NCBI GenBank assembly: GCA_012522855.1
Contig: JAAYJQ010000029.1
Location: forward strand, 59,725-123,724
Direction: 5' to 3'
Source: Bacteroidales bacterium
GTDB lineage: Bacteria > Bacteroidota > Bacteroidia > Bacteroidales > UBA932
Length of the DNA stretch: 64,000 nucleotides
Position 1 is the first letter of the stretch. Each line of letters opens with the position of its first letter. Positions 1 through 8,852 of this stretch are shown here, in pieces. Made by a program: the position numbers and the translations under genes. The notes under the pieces were generated by a model. The model was not told the origin of the DNA. It searched no databases and was given only the letters and a program-made list of their open reading frames with translations.

Positions 1-2
1 TG

Positions 3-134
3 GAAGACATCTTCGAGTCCGTCGGGAAGCAGTACGAGGATGAGTATGAAGATTTCTTCGAGGATTTCTTCGGGGACCTATTCAACGAAAGTTACTATCG
101 GGGAACGATTCGGGTCGTGCTGGCAAAACAGTGA
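3..134 (+). CDS. C-terminal fragment of an unidentified protein (cut by window edge)
   Basis: An open frame runs from the left edge to a TGA at 132-134 and gives the last 43 residues of a protein. The tail is strongly acidic and rich in Phe/Tyr/Glu/Asp (two EDFF-type clusters) and ends in a basic/hydrophobic strand, TIRVVLAKQ. I do not recognise the family from so little sequence. It converges tail to tail with ubiE, leaving only 7 nt between the stop codons. Confidence 0.5.
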   Translation, partial: EDIFESVGKQYEDEYEDFFEDFFGDLFNESYYRGTIRVVLAKQ

Positions 135-141
135 TTCCTTC

Positions 142-846
142 CTATTTTTTTGCCGTGTACAAGCGGCAGACACCGAAGGACAGGGGCTTTTGGCGGATAT
201 GCCGGAAGCCGCTGTTTTTTAGGATCTGTTTGAAGGTGTCCGGACCGGGAAAGGCCCTGACGGACGCGGCCAGGTACCGGTAACTCGCTTTATTACCGGT
301 TAACGCGCCTCCGATCCAGGGGAGAATGTGAACCAGATAGAATTTAAAGAGCCAACGCGCCACAAAATTGCTCGGCACTGAAAGTTCCAACAACACCAGT
401 TTACCGTCGGGCTTGAGTACGCGCAGCATTTCCCGAAGCCCTTTCTCCCGGTTTTCGAAGTTCCGGACGCCGAAGGCGATGCAGACCACGTCGAAGGTCG
501 CGTCCGCAAAGCGGAGCGCTTCGGCATCTCCCGTTTCGACGCGGATCATCTTTTCTACATGTGCCTCCCGCGCTTTCTTCCGGAGACGCGCCAGCATGTC
601 AGCGGCGATGTCTACTCCGGTCACGCGGCTTTCCGGGCAGGCTGCTTTTGCGATGGCGATCGTAAAGTCACCGGTTCCGCAGGCGACATCCAGAATCTCC
701 TGCGGATTCGTCCTGTCGACGGCGCGTCGGATGGCTTTCTTCCGCCAGCGCTTGTCGATGTTCAGGGTGGTCACGTGGTTGAAGAGGTCGTATCCTTCCG
801 AGATTTCGTTGAAGAGTTTCTTGATGTTGTCTTTTTTCGGTGTCAT
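142..846 (-). CDS. ubiE: demethylmenaquinone methyltransferase (UbiE/MenG family)
   Basis: This 234-residue class I SAM methyltransferase makes the last step of menaquinone synthesis, C-methylation of demethylmenaquinone, at the cytoplasmic face of the membrane. The SAM-binding motif I LDVACGTGD lies at residues 52-60. The family signatures YDLFNHVTTLNIDKRWRKKAI near the N-terminus and the GVRNFENREKGLREMLRVLKPDG block are present, and the length is normal. Because Bacteroidales use menaquinone and not ubiquinone, the MenG activity is the relevant one (inference from lineage). The ATG overlaps the yidD stop by 4 nt, so it is translationally coupled as the last gene of the SUI1-DUF4271-hemD-rnpA-yidD-ubiE operon. 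Confidence 0.95.
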   Translation of the reverse strand: MTPKKDNIKKLFNEISEGYDLFNHVTTLNIDKRWRKKAIRRAVDRTNPQEILDVACGTGDFTIAIAKAACPESRVTGVDIAADMLARLRKKAREAHVEKMIRVETGDAEALRFADATFDVVCIAFGVRNFENREKGLREMLRVLKPDGKLVLLELSVPSNFVARWLFKFYLVHILPWIGGALTGNKASYRYLAASVRAFPGPDTFKQILKNSGFRHIRQKPLSFGVCRLYTAKK

Positions 847-1103
847 GGCACGGGATCATAGCCGGAACCGCCCCAGGGATTGCAGCGGAGCAACCGCCGT
901 AGGGTCAGGAACAAGCCTTTAAGGGGACCCCATTTGCGAAACGCTTCCAGGGCATAGGTGGAACAGGAGGGCACGAACCGGCACGTCTTGGGAACGTAGG
1001 GTCCGACCGCCTTTCGGTATAACCAGATCAAAGCGGTGAAAGGAGCGATGAGCGCTTTCCGGAGGATTTGTCTCCAGGGAGCAAGACTACGACTGTCCTT
1101 CAT
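843..1103 (-). CDS. yidD: membrane protein insertion efficiency factor YidD
   Basis: An 86-residue YidD-family protein, thought to help insert membrane proteins with YidC at the inner membrane. The family hallmark CRFVPSCSTYALEAF is at residues 41-55, followed by the Gly-rich C-terminal motif RCNPWGGSGYDPVP. The N-terminal half carries an amphipathic hydrophobic stretch. It overlaps rnpA by 17 nt upstream and ubiE by 4 nt downstream. The rnpA-yidD pairing is seen across bacteria and supports both calls. Confidence 0.95.
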   Translation of the reverse strand: MKDSRSLAPWRQILRKALIAPFTALIWLYRKAVGPYVPKTCRFVPSCSTYALEAFRKWGPLKGLFLTLRRLLRCNPWGGSGYDPVP

Positions 1104-1464
1104 CGGAAATACTCGTCAGAATGTGTTCAATCTGTCCGCGCAGCGCTGAGTAATCGCGGATCTCCTTGGAATTGTAGAGGAAGAGGATATAGGTTCCGCT
1201 CGGTTTCAGCAAAGCCTTGCGTGTCCGGTATGCTTCCCGGAGACGGCGTTTCAGCAGGTTCCGCTTCACCGCATGCTTGAAGAGGCGCTTGGGAACGGAT
1301 ACAAGGATTCGGTTGGGAACTTCGACACCTTCCCCTGATTTGAGGGAGCGATGGCGAAGATAACAGTATTTCAGGTCGGATGTGAATCCCCACCGGCCCT
1401 TGGTCATCAGAGCCGAAACCGTTGTCTTGCCGCGCAGACGTTCGGTTTTCGGTAGTGAGAACAT
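1087..1464 (-). CDS. rnpA: ribonuclease P protein component
   Basis: A 125-residue basic protein subunit of RNase P, which helps the catalytic RNA remove 5' leaders from pre-tRNAs. The conserved RNR-type motif, here HAVKRNLLKRRLREAYR, spans residues 64-80 and gives the RNA-binding helix. The start MFSLPKTERLRG is typical of the family. It lies 6 nt after hemD and overlaps yidD. The rpmH neighbour common in other phyla is absent. Confidence 0.93.
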   Translation of the reverse strand: MFSLPKTERLRGKTTVSALMTKGRWGFTSDLKYCYLRHRSLKSGEGVEVPNRILVSVPKRLFKHAVKRNLLKRRLREAYRTRKALLKPSGTYILFLYNSKEIRDYSALRGQIEHILTSISDEGQS

Positions 1465-1470
1465 GATGGA

Positions 1471-2232
1471 TTAGCGGAGATTATCCAGATAGAGTTCGAT
1501 GGCGCGCGCGACTGAGGGGGCCTCCGGGGTGGGCGCTTGGATTTCGATCGGCAGCCCCGCTTCTTCCATGGCCTTCACGATACTTTTCCCGAAGGTCACG
1601 AACTTGAGTTTCCCCGGCTGGAAATCAGGGAAATTCTCGAAGAGGGATTTGAGGTCGTTCGGATTGTAGAACACCACAAGGTCGTAGGAACCTAGATCGA
1701 CTTCTTTCAAATCCTGCGAGACGGATTTAATGAGGGCGGCAGTCTGGAACCGCAGGTTCTGCGCTTCCATCAGATCCGTCAAAGGAGAGCTGTTGCCGGC
1801 GTCGGATTGGGTCACCAGAAAGTTTTCATGCCGATGCTTCGGTTGTATCTGCTCCATTACCGATTCCGGGGTGCCTTTTCCGAAGAAGATTTTCCGTTTC
1901 CGGTAAACGATGTGTTTCTGGAGGTACATGGCCACGGCTTCCGTGGTGCAGAAGTATTTCATCGTCTCCGGAACCTTGACCCGCAGTTCTTCACAGAGAA
2001 AGAAAAACGCGTCAATGGCATGACGAGAAGAAAAAACAATGGCTGAATAGTCCAAGATGTTGATTTTCTGCGTCCGGAATTCGCGGGAAGTGAGAGGTTC
2101 GATAAGGAAGAAGGGCTGGAAATCGATATCGACTCCGAACTTCTCCTTCAGATTCGCATAAGGCGTCTCGTTGACGGGGGGGCGCTGTGAAATGAGTATT
2201 TTTTGAATGGTCATGTCCCTGCTTTGTTTCAT
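1471..2232 (-). CDS. hemD: uroporphyrinogen-III synthase
   Basis: A 253-residue protein of the HemD family, which cyclises hydroxymethylbilane to uroporphyrinogen III in tetrapyrrole synthesis. The family is poorly conserved. The call rests on the two-lobed pattern with IVFSSRHAIDAFF around residues 64-76, DLVVFYNPNDLKSLFENF in the second lobe and a TFGKS-type segment followed by EAPSVARAIELYL, plus position: hemD precedes rnpA in many Bacteroidetes. The first ATG at 2232 is used. An internal ATG six codons later (MTIQKILISQRPP) fits the family N-terminus at least as well. Confidence 0.82.
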   Translation of the reverse strand: MKQSRDMTIQKILISQRPPVNETPYANLKEKFGVDIDFQPFFLIEPLTSREFRTQKINILDYSAIVFSSRHAIDAFFFLCEELRVKVPETMKYFCTTEAVAMYLQKHIVYRKRKIFFGKGTPESVMEQIQPKHRHENFLVTQSDAGNSSPLTDLMEAQNLRFQTAALIKSVSQDLKEVDLGSYDLVVFYNPNDLKSLFENFPDFQPGKLKFVTFGKSIVKAMEEAGLPIEIQAPTPEAPSVARAIELYLDNLR

Positions 2233-2245
2233 CCGTACTCGGTCA

Positions 2246-2884
2246 TTAAAGTAAAATCGCTACAATCACCAAGATTCCGGTCGGAAGTATTTCAAGTCCA
2301 CAAAGGTACAAAATAGTTGTGAAAGGATTGCAAACGGATGCGAAAATTTGCCCGCGCCGCAGCAGGAAGAACAGGTAGTAAGTAGCCACCAGGAAGGTCA
2401 GAATCCTGTTTTTCGCCGGCAGATCGCCGAGGAAGAATTGCATCAGGCCCCCGACGGCGAAAAGGAGGAGGAAGAGCAGAATCATGTAGTTGTAAAAGGA
2501 ACGATTCGCCGCGGTGAAGACCTGCGAGCCGAAATCCTGCATCTCCAGTCGCCGGTTGAGATAGCCCCGCAGCAGCAGGTAGGCCAGAAAGATGCCGGCT
2601 ACAGCCGGAAACTGCCAGATCGGCGAAAGTTGCTGCAGAAACTGCGGACGGTAGAGGTCGAGTTCGTAGATCAGTAAGGAGAAAGGGATGAACAGGAGGG
2701 CTGCGACGAGGTTCCTGCTTCGGCTCAACTGCAAGCTGTTTTCGAGTTCCAGATTGCTTTTCCATCGGACCAGGCAGCGTACCAGCGCCGGAAGGATCCG
2801 CGTGAAGCTCCGGATGTTGAAAAGGAAGACCAGGGTGGAGAGAACCGCGAGTCCGGAGATGATCGGTGTGTCGAAAGCGTTCAT
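2246..2884 (-). CDS. DUF4271 integral membrane protein
   Basis: A 212-residue protein with about five to six predicted membrane spans: near residues 8-25, after the charged WKSNLELENSLQLSRSRN loop, and several in the second half ending in TGILVIVAILL. It belongs by pattern and position to the Bacteroidetes DUF4271 family, commonly encoded next to hemD. No function is known. It lies 3 nt after the SUI1 gene and 13 nt before hemD. A role linked to its operon partners cannot be claimed. Confidence 0.7.
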   Translation of the reverse strand: MNAFDTPIISGLAVLSTLVFLFNIRSFTRILPALVRCLVRWKSNLELENSLQLSRSRNLVAALLFIPFSLLIYELDLYRPQFLQQLSPIWQFPAVAGIFLAYLLLRGYLNRRLEMQDFGSQVFTAANRSFYNYMILLFLLLFAVGGLMQFFLGDLPAKNRILTFLVATYYLFFLLRRGQIFASVCNPFTTILYLCGLEILPTGILVIVAILL

Positions 2885-2887
2885 GGA

Positions 2888-3232
2888 TCAGTTCCCCCGC
2901 TTTGCATGGTACCCCATGGCCAGGAGCAATGCTGTGACTTTGTCCCGCAAGTCGCCTTGCAAGGTGATTTCCCCATCTTTGGCGGTTCCGCCTACTCCAC
3001 ATTTCACTTTCAGCGTTTTTCCGAGCGCGGCCAAGTCGTCCTGGCTGCCGATAAATCCCGAGACGAGGGTGACCTGTTTCCCGCCTCTGAACCTTCTGTC
3101 GATCGTAACGATAAGCTTCTGGCGGGAAGGGACGAGGGTTTCGGCTTCGGAGGCCGTGTCTTCCGAATAGTTGAAATCCGGGTCGGTGGAATAAACCACG
3201 CCCGATCTCTTTTTCCAGTTGTTGTCCGTCAT
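2888..3232 (-). CDS. SUI1/YciH-family translation factor
   Basis: A 114-residue protein with a C-terminal SUI1 (eIF1-like) domain. Signatures are VTIDRRFRGGKQVTLVSGF in the middle, then LGKTLKVKCGVGGTAKDGEITLQGD and VTALLLAMGYHAKR at the end, with the family's characteristic VGGTAKDGEI turn. In E. coli YciH is dispensable and influences initiation fidelity; the role in Bacteroidetes is inferred from that. It is first in the minus-strand operon, with a TATCTTTG promoter element 22 nt before its ATG (3255-3262). Confidence 0.88.
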   Translation of the reverse strand: MTDNNWKKRSGVVYSTDPDFNYSEDTASEAETLVPSRQKLIVTIDRRFRGGKQVTLVSGFIGSQDDLAALGKTLKVKCGVGGTAKDGEITLQGDLRDKVTALLLAMGYHAKRGN

Positions 3233-3250
3233 AAGATTCCCTGCGCTATT

Positions 3251-3283
3251 TTTGCAAAGATAAGGAATCCTTTTGTATCTTTG
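3251..3283 (+). promoter_or_regulatory. promoter of the DUF2723 gene
   Basis: TTTG at 3251-3254, 21 nt, then TATCTTTG at 3276-3283 matches the two-part Bacteroidetes sigma-ABfr promoter with ideal spacing. The ATG is about 43 nt downstream. Confidence 0.75.
3255..3262 (-). promoter_or_regulatory. promoter -7 element of the SUI1-ubiE operon
   Basis: The minus strand reads TATCTTTG, a perfect match to the Bacteroidetes TAnnTTTG -7 element. It is 22 nt from the ATG at 3232. No clear -33 TTTG is visible. It sits back to back with the plus-strand promoter at 3276-3283. Confidence 0.65.
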
Positions 3284-3326
3284 TCTGAATGTAGCCTTCT
3301 TTTGGTAGGACCGGGCGGGCTCGGGA

Positions 3327-6300
3327 ATGAATACAGGAATTCAAGACATGGAGAAAAAGCAATTCAGCCGGTGGAATTACGTCGTGGCGGCCGTCGTTTT
3401 TGTCGTGGCAACCTTTACTTACCTTTCTACCATCGAACCGACCGCGTCTTTCTGGGACTGCGGCGAGTTCATCGCATCATCCTACAAACTGGAAGTGGGA
3501 CATCCCCCCGGAAACCCGGTTTTCCAATTGATCGCCCGCTTCTTTACGATGTTCACGGGACCCGGGCAAGCCGCGGTGATGGTGAATGCCATGAGCGGAC
3601 TTTGCTCCGCCCTCACCATTTTCTTCCTGTACCTGACCATCGTATTTTTCGTCCGCAGAATTCTGGTTCCGTCCGAAGGAAGCGAAGAATATTCCCTCGG
3701 ACAAGCCATCGCGATCTTCGGCAGCGGCGCCGTGGGCGCCCTGGCCTACTGTTTCTCCGACACCTTCTGGTTCTCTGCGGTGGAAGGGGAGGTGTATGCC
3801 ATGTCTTCTCTGTTCACGGCTATGGTCTTCTGGGCCATGATCAAATGGTACGAGCAGGAAGACCGGCGCTACGCCAATCGTTGGATCGTGCTGATTTCCT
3901 TCCTGATGGGGCTTTCCATCGGGATTCATCTGCTGAACCTGCTCGCCATTCCCGCTCTCGTGTTCCTGTACTATTACAAGATGCGGGAAGACAAGCCTTA
4001 CTCCTTCTGGGAATATGTCAAGATCCTGGCGATTTCGGTCGTGATCCTGGGCTTTGTCGTGTTCCTGCTGGTTCCGCTCCTGCCCAAGATCGCCGCCTAT
4101 TTCGACCTGTTCTTCGTAAATACGCTCGGCTTGCCGTTCAACACCGGCGCGGCCTTCTTCATGATCGCCTTGCTGGCGCTGTGCTTCTGGGAACTCTTCC
4201 GGAGCCTGAAGAAGGGACAGGTGTTCTGGAACACCGCCCTGCTGTGCTTCACGACCATCGTAATCGGATTTTCCCTCTTCAGCATCGTGATCATCCGTTC
4301 GAATGCCAAGACCCCTACGAACGAGTACCAGCCGGATAATGCCTTCACGCTGGTCCGCTACCTGTCGCGAGAGCAGTACGGATCGGCTCCGCTTCTGTAC
4401 GGACAGTATTTTGACGCCCCGTACGATCTCAAGCAGGGCACCTACTGGACGCCCCTGGGGAAGAAATATAAGCGGGCGGACTCTCCGATCGATGTGAAAT
4501 ACAAATCTTCCGGGAAGATGCTCTTCCCCCGGATGTGGAGCAGCTCCGACTCGCGACATGTTCAGTTCTACGAAAGTTACATGAACGGAAAGGGGATCAC
4601 GGTGCAGGGGGCAACCCGCAAGAAACCGACGTTTGCCCAAAACCTCTACTTCTTTTTTGACTTCCAGATGGGCTGGATGTACTGGCGGTATTTCATGTGG
4701 AATTTCGTCGGCCGGCAGAATGATATCGCCGCTCCTTCCGCGAATCTCTTCGCCGGCAATTGGGAAAGCGGAATCAAACCCCTGGATAGGATCCGGCTGG
4801 GAAACCAGGACCAAGCCCCTGACTGGCTGCGGAACAACAAAGGCAAGAACCACTACTTCTTCCTGCCTCTGCTGCTGGGTCTACTCGGTTTGATCTTCCA
4901 GTTCGACCGGGATCGCAGGGGGTGTTGGCTTGTGTTTCTGCTGTTTTTCATGACGGGGATCGCGGTCGTGATCTATCTCAACCAGCCGCCGTACCAAGTG
5001 CGTGAGCGGGACTATGCCTATGCAGGTTCTTTCTATGCGTTCAGCATCTGGATCGGTTTCGCGGTGGCCGCGCTCTATTCCTGGGCATCGACGCTCTCCA
5101 AGAATCCGAAAACATTGACCGCAATCGCCTCCGTCTCCACTTTGGCGTGTTTGTTCGTTCCCGCGCTGATGGCTGCGGAGAACTGGGACGACCATGACAG
5201 GAGCAACCGGTACACGGCGCCCGAGGTCGCTCGGAACTACCTCAACTCAGTGGGTGAGAACGGCTTGCTGATCACCCACGGAGACAATGATACCTTCCCG
5301 CTCTGGTATGTTCAGGAAGTGGAAGGATTCCGCACGGATGTGCGCGTCTGCAACACCTCGCTCCTCGGCACCGACTGGTACATCGACCAGATGAAATATG
5401 CCATCAACGAATCCGCTCCGCTCCCGTTGCAGATCGGCCAGGAGCAATACCTGTACGGCACGAACGAGTTCGTTCCGATCGAGGACAGCCGGAACCAGGC
5501 GCTGATGCTTTCCGACGTAGTCGCTGTGTTCAAGCATCCGGAAATCAAGCTCGTGACCAGCGGCGGCCGGAAGGCGGATTACTGGATTTCCCGGAAGATG
5601 ATCATTCCCGTCGACAAGGAGAATGTGCTGAAGTCGGGAATCCTGAGCGAGAAGTTCGCTTCCGATATACCGGATTCGATCGTGCTTGAAATTCCGCAAG
5701 ACAAGAGTTTCCTTTCGAAGCCGGAGTTGTTCGTGCTCGACTTCCTCTCGACCTACCGCTGGGATCGTCCCCTGAATATGTTGAATCAGGGTGGGGATCT
5801 GGACATCGGGCTCAAGGATTACTTGATGTACGACGGCTATTCTTACCGTTTCGTGCCGATCCGGAACAGGGTGACTTCCTTGAACGTCGGCCGAGTGGAC
5901 ACCGACGAACTCTACCGGAAGATCACGCAGGATTTCACCTTCGATGCGATCGCGCGGGAGGACTACTACGTCGACTACCAGAACATCTACACGAATCTCG
6001 GTGTCATGTCCCTGCGCAATATGTTTGTTTCGGCATCCAATGCGTTCCTAGCTGCCGGGGAGAACGACCGGGCGCTCGAGATGCTGGACAAATGCCGGCA
6101 AGTGTTGAAGCCGGAGCTCTATCCTTACGAGAATACCATTTTCGGATGGGGTTCAAACGCATTGTTCCCGATTGAAATGATCTCATTGTATTACCGTCTG
6201 GGGTATCCGGACAAGGCGAAGTCCCTGGCTTCGGAGCTGAAAGCCGAAGTGTTGCAGTCGCTGGCGTTTTACTTCGATTTCTACGACGTCGCCAAGACTG

Positions 6301-6431
6301 ATTTCGAGTACTGCTACAGTCTCTTCTACTACATGAAGGATGTGGTCGAAAAGTCGGGAGACACAGAATTCGCGAATCAGTTGGATTTGGAAATCTCCGA
6401 CTTCATGTCCACGTTGGCAGAACTGTTCTAA
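3327..6431 (+). CDS. DUF2723 polytopic membrane protein (putative protein glycosyltransferase)
   Basis: A 1034-residue membrane protein. An early acidic loop (TASFWDCGEFIASSYKLEVGHPPGNPVFQ, residues ~36-64) and the later YQVRERDYAYAGSFYAFSIWIG segment are DUF2723 hallmarks and resemble GT-C type glycosyltransferases such as protein O-mannosyltransferases. About ten or more hydrophobic spans fill the first ~620 residues. The last ~400 residues look soluble and may face the periplasm. Members are often annotated as glycosyltransferase family 117. A lipid-linked sugar donor is likely, but the substrate is unknown. The start at 3327 is used; an internal ATG at 3348 (MEKKQFSRW) is also possible. 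It has its own promoter and ends 4 nt into the convergent methyltransferase gene. Confidence 0.87.
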   Translation: MNTGIQDMEKKQFSRWNYVVAAVVFVVATFTYLSTIEPTASFWDCGEFIASSYKLEVGHPPGNPVFQLIARFFTMFTGPGQAAVMVNAMSGLCSALTIFFLYLTIVFFVRRILVPSEGSEEYSLGQAIAIFGSGAVGALAYCFSDTFWFSAVEGEVYAMSSLFTAMVFWAMIKWYEQEDRRYANRWIVLISFLMGLSIGIHLLNLLAIPALVFLYYYKMREDKPYSFWEYVKILAISVVILGFVVFLLVPLLPKIAAYFDLFFVNTLGLPFNTGAAFFMIALLALCFWELFRSLKKGQVFWNTALLCFTTIVIGFSLFSIVIIRSNAKTPTNEYQPDNAFTLVRYLSREQYGSAPLLYGQYFDAPYDLKQGTYWTPLGKKYKRADSPIDVKYKSSGKMLFPRMWSSSDSRHVQFYESYMNGKGITVQGATRKKPTFAQNLYFFFDFQMGWMYWRYFMWNFVGRQNDIAAPSANLFAGNWESGIKPLDRIRLGNQDQAPDWLRNNKGKNHYFFLPLLLGLLGLIFQFDRDRRGCWLVFLLFFMTGIAVVIYLNQPPYQVRERDYAYAGSFYAFSIWIGFAVAALYSWASTLSKNPKTLTAIASVSTLACLFVPALMAAENWDDHDRSNRYTAPEVARNYLNSVGENGLLITHGDNDTFPLWYVQEVEGFRTDVRVCNTSLLGTDWYIDQMKYAINESAPLPLQIGQEQYLYGTNEFVPIEDSRNQALMLSDVVAVFKHPEIKLVTSGGRKADYWISRKMIIPVDKENVLKSGILSEKFASDIPDSIVLEIPQDKSFLSKPELFVLDFLSTYRWDRPLNMLNQGGDLDIGLKDYLMYDGYSYRFVPIRNRVTSLNVGRVDTDELYRKITQDFTFDAIAREDYYVDYQNIYTNLGVMSLRNMFVSASNAFLAAGENDRALEMLDKCRQVLKPELYPYENTIFGWGSNALFPIEMISLYYRLGYPDKAKSLASELKAEVLQSLAFYFDFYDVAKTDFEYCYSLFYYMKDVVEKSGDTEFANQLDLEISDFMSTLAELF

Positions 6432-7366
6432 CTGCGGAACATCCGGACGAAAATGCTGAGCGGAAGGGCCTTGCCGAAGGAATCAAGCAGGGCCAGTTCT
6501 CCGCTTTCCAGACCGGAAGGGACTGCCTGGAGTCCGAACGCCTCCTTGACGATGGTTTCTCCCTGCAAGGCAGAATAACCATTCGAATACAAGTTGAGGA
6601 TCAGGAAGTTGTCCGAGGGTGTCAGGATCGCGGCGATGGTCTTCATCATATCGAAGAGCAGTTCGTCCAGTTTCCACCTTTCACCATTCGGACCGTGCCC
6701 GTATGCGGGAGGATCCAGGATGATCCCTTGATAGGTGTTGCCTCGGCGGGCCTCGCGCCGAGCGAATTTCATCGCGTCTTCCACAATCCAGCGGATGCCG
6801 TCCAGACCGCTTCGCTCCTGGTTTTCATGGGCCCAGGTCACGACTTGCCGCAGGGAATCCAGATGGGTGACGTCGGCGCCGGCCGCCTTCGCGGCAAGGG
6901 ACGCAGCCCCGGTGTAGGCGAACAGGTTGAGCACCCGGGGAACCGGAGCCCGTTCCTGCCGGGCCTTGTTGACGAGTGCCTTCGTGTGCCGGTAGATGTA
7001 TTCCCAGTTCGGAGCCTGCTCGGGGAAGACCCCGACATGCTTGAAGGCAGTCAATCCGAGCCGCAGATCGAATGCGGGCCCCGCTCCATCGGTCTCGTAA
7101 CGAATCCACCACCGGTCCGGCATTTTCCGTCGCCGTTTCCAGGTCCCGCTGTCCTCTTTTCCCGCCCTGCCGAGTCCGGCACCGGGCGCGAAGCGGGTAT
7201 GGACCAGTCGGCTCCATTCTTCTTCGGGCAGGCTTTTGTCCCAGAGCGCCCTTGGTTCCGGTCGCGCGAGCACATAGTCGCCGAAGCGTTCCAGCTTTTC
7301 TCCGGCCCCGCTGTCCAGAAGGGCGTAATTCTTCCAGGATGCTGAAGGAAATTCGATTGTTGACAT
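6428..7366 (-). CDS. class I SAM-dependent rRNA-type methyltransferase (RlmI/RlmK-like)
   Basis: A 312-residue methyltransferase of the COG1092 type. The SAM motif VLNLFAYTGAASLAAKAAGADVTHLDSL and the catalytic ILDPPAYGHGPNGERWKL segment are visible, as is the family's conserved RYETDGAGPAFDLRLGLTAFKHVGVFPEQ region. It lacks the N-terminal PUA domain of E. coli RlmI. The known relatives methylate 23S rRNA; the exact base here cannot be assigned. It ends convergently, overlapping the DUF2723 gene by 4 nt. Its promoter element is only 5 nt from the ATG, so the mRNA may be leaderless. Confidence 0.83.
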   Translation of the reverse strand: MSTIEFPSASWKNYALLDSGAGEKLERFGDYVLARPEPRALWDKSLPEEEWSRLVHTRFAPGAGLGRAGKEDSGTWKRRRKMPDRWWIRYETDGAGPAFDLRLGLTAFKHVGVFPEQAPNWEYIYRHTKALVNKARQERAPVPRVLNLFAYTGAASLAAKAAGADVTHLDSLRQVVTWAHENQERSGLDGIRWIVEDAMKFARREARRGNTYQGIILDPPAYGHGPNGERWKLDELLFDMMKTIAAILTPSDNFLILNLYSNGYSALQGETIVKEAFGLQAVPSGLESGELALLDSFGKALPLSIFVRMFRS

Positions 7367-7371
7367 ACATA

Positions 7372-7379
7372 CAAAGATA
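7372..7379 (-). promoter_or_regulatory. promoter -7 element of the RlmI/K-like gene, very close to the ATG
   Basis: The minus strand reads TATCTTTG. Only 5 nt separate it from the ATG ending at 7366, which implies a transcript starting at or next to the start codon. Confidence 0.6.
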
Positions 7380-7502
7380 GTTTATTTGTTACAGAATATT
7401 GGTACACGGGGCTGATCTTCCGAGCTGCGCCTGCTCTTTATTACAGATTTTTCGTATCTTTACCGCGAAAAAATAAGATTGAATATTCTTAATTCTGATT
7501 TT

Positions 7503-8756
7503 ATGCAACAGTACATCGACAGCTACGATTTTTCAGGCAAAAAAGCGATCGTCCGGGTGGACTTCAATGTTCCCCTCGACGACGATTTCAACATTACGGA
7601 CGATACGCGGATCCGCGCGGCGATCCCCACGCTCAAGAAGGTTCTCGCCTCCGGCGGATCCCTCATCTTGATGTCCCATCTCGGACGCCCCAAGGGCGTT
7701 GATGCCAAATTCTCGCTCAAGCATATTCAGCAACACATCGCCGAATGTCTGGGTGCCCCCGTTCAATTCGCCGACGACTGCCAGAAGGCGGATGCTCAGG
7801 CTGCCGCTTTGAAGCCGGGCGAAGTCCTGCTCCTCGAGAACCTGCGTTTTTACGCCGAGGAGGAAGGCAAACCGAGAGGACTTGCGGCGGATGCTTCCGA
7901 CGAGGAGAAGGCTGCCGCCAAGAAGGCCGTCAAGGAAAGCCAGAAGGAATTCGTGAAAAAACTCGCTTCCTATGCGGACTGCTACATCAACGATGCGTTC
8001 GGAACCGCGCACCGGGCCCACGCTTCCACCGCCCTCATCGCAGCCTATTTCCCGAACGACAAGATGTTCGGCTACCTGATGGAGAAGGAGACCGCCGCGG
8101 TCGACAATATACTGAAAAACGCGCGGCGTCCGTTCACCGCCATCATCGGGGGTTCCAAGGTTTCCAGCAAGCTGGGCGTGATCAAGAACCTGCTGGACAA
8201 GGTGGACAATCTGATCATCTGCGGCGGCATGAGCTATACTTTCGTCAAGGCGCAAGGGGGACGCATCGGGGATTCCATCCATGAGGACGAACTCATCCCG
8301 GATGCTCTTGAAGTGCTCCGGACTGCCGAAGCCAAAGGGGTCAATATCAGCCTTTCGGCGGAGACGGTCGCCGGGAAGGAGTTTTCCGACACGACCGAGC
8401 GCCGGACCGTGGACATTTTCAACATTCCCGACGGTTGGCATGGGATGGATTGCGGCGAAGCTTCACTTGCTCGCTGGAAGGAGATCATTCTCGCTTCCAA
8501 GACCATTCTCTGGAACGGCCCCGCCGGTGTGTTCGAGTTCCCTTCTTTCGCGCACGGAACCGAGCAGATCGCGACTTATATCGCCGAGGCGACCCAGAAC
8601 GGCGCCTACAGCCTGGTTGGAGGCGGTGATTCCGTTGCAGCCGTCACGCGGATGGGCTTCTCCGACAAGGTGAGCTATGTCTCCACCGGCGGCGGCGCCC
8701 TGCTTGAGGCCATCGAAGGCAAGGAACTGCCCGGTGTCGCAGCCATCCGCAATTAA
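7503..8756 (+). CDS. pgk: phosphoglycerate kinase
   Basis: Interconverts 1,3-bisphosphoglycerate plus ADP and 3-phosphoglycerate plus ATP in glycolysis; cytoplasmic. The start used is the ATG at 7503 ([24 protein letters not shown]), which gives 417 residues and the normal family N-terminus; a TTG codon at 7479 is in frame but needlessly upstream. Signatures are [80 protein letters not shown] and the C-terminal [10 protein letters not shown]...[23 protein letters not shown] nucleotide site. A TATCTTTA element at 7455-7462 (7 of 8 consensus) is the likely promoter, and a strong terminator follows the gene. Confidence 0.98.
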   Translation: MQQYIDSYDFSGKKAIVRVDFNVPLDDDFNITDDTRIRAAIPTLKKVLASGGSLILMSHLGRPKGVDAKFSLKHIQQHIAECLGAPVQFADDCQKADAQAAALKPGEVLLLENLRFYAEEEGKPRGLAADASDEEKAAAKKAVKESQKEFVKKLASYADCYINDAFGTAHRAHASTALIAAYFPNDKMFGYLMEKETAAVDNILKNARRPFTAIIGGSKVSSKLGVIKNLLDKVDNLIICGGMSYTFVKAQGGRIGDSIHEDELIPDALEVLRTAEAKGVNISLSAETVAGKEFSDTTERRTVDIFNIPDGWHGMDCGEASLARWKEIILASKTILWNGPAGVFEFPSFAHGTEQIATYIAEATQNGAYSLVGGGDSVAAVTRMGFSDKVSYVSTGGGALLEAIEGKELPGVAAIRN

Positions 8757-8782
8757 GTCCATTCAGCGAATCTATCATTCGA

Positions 8783-8809
8783 AGCCGGTCTGGCAGGACC
8801 GGCTTTTTC
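8783..8809 (+). terminator. Rho-independent terminator after pgk
   Basis: AGCCGGTC at 8783-8790 pairs perfectly with GACCGGCT at 8797-8804 across a 6-nt loop, followed by a short T run. It lies 26 nt past the pgk stop. Confidence 0.8.
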
Positions 8810-8831
8810 GTGCATAATCGCAAGAATGTAT

Positions 8832-8839
8832 TATCTTTG
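8832..8839 (+). promoter_or_regulatory. promoter -7 element of lgt
   Basis: TATCTTTG is a perfect TAnnTTTG match. TTCG at 8807-8810, 21 nt upstream, may be a weak -33 element that falls in the T run of the pgk terminator. The lgt ATG is 13 nt downstream. Confidence 0.65.
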
Positions 8840-8852
8840 CAGCAATATTACA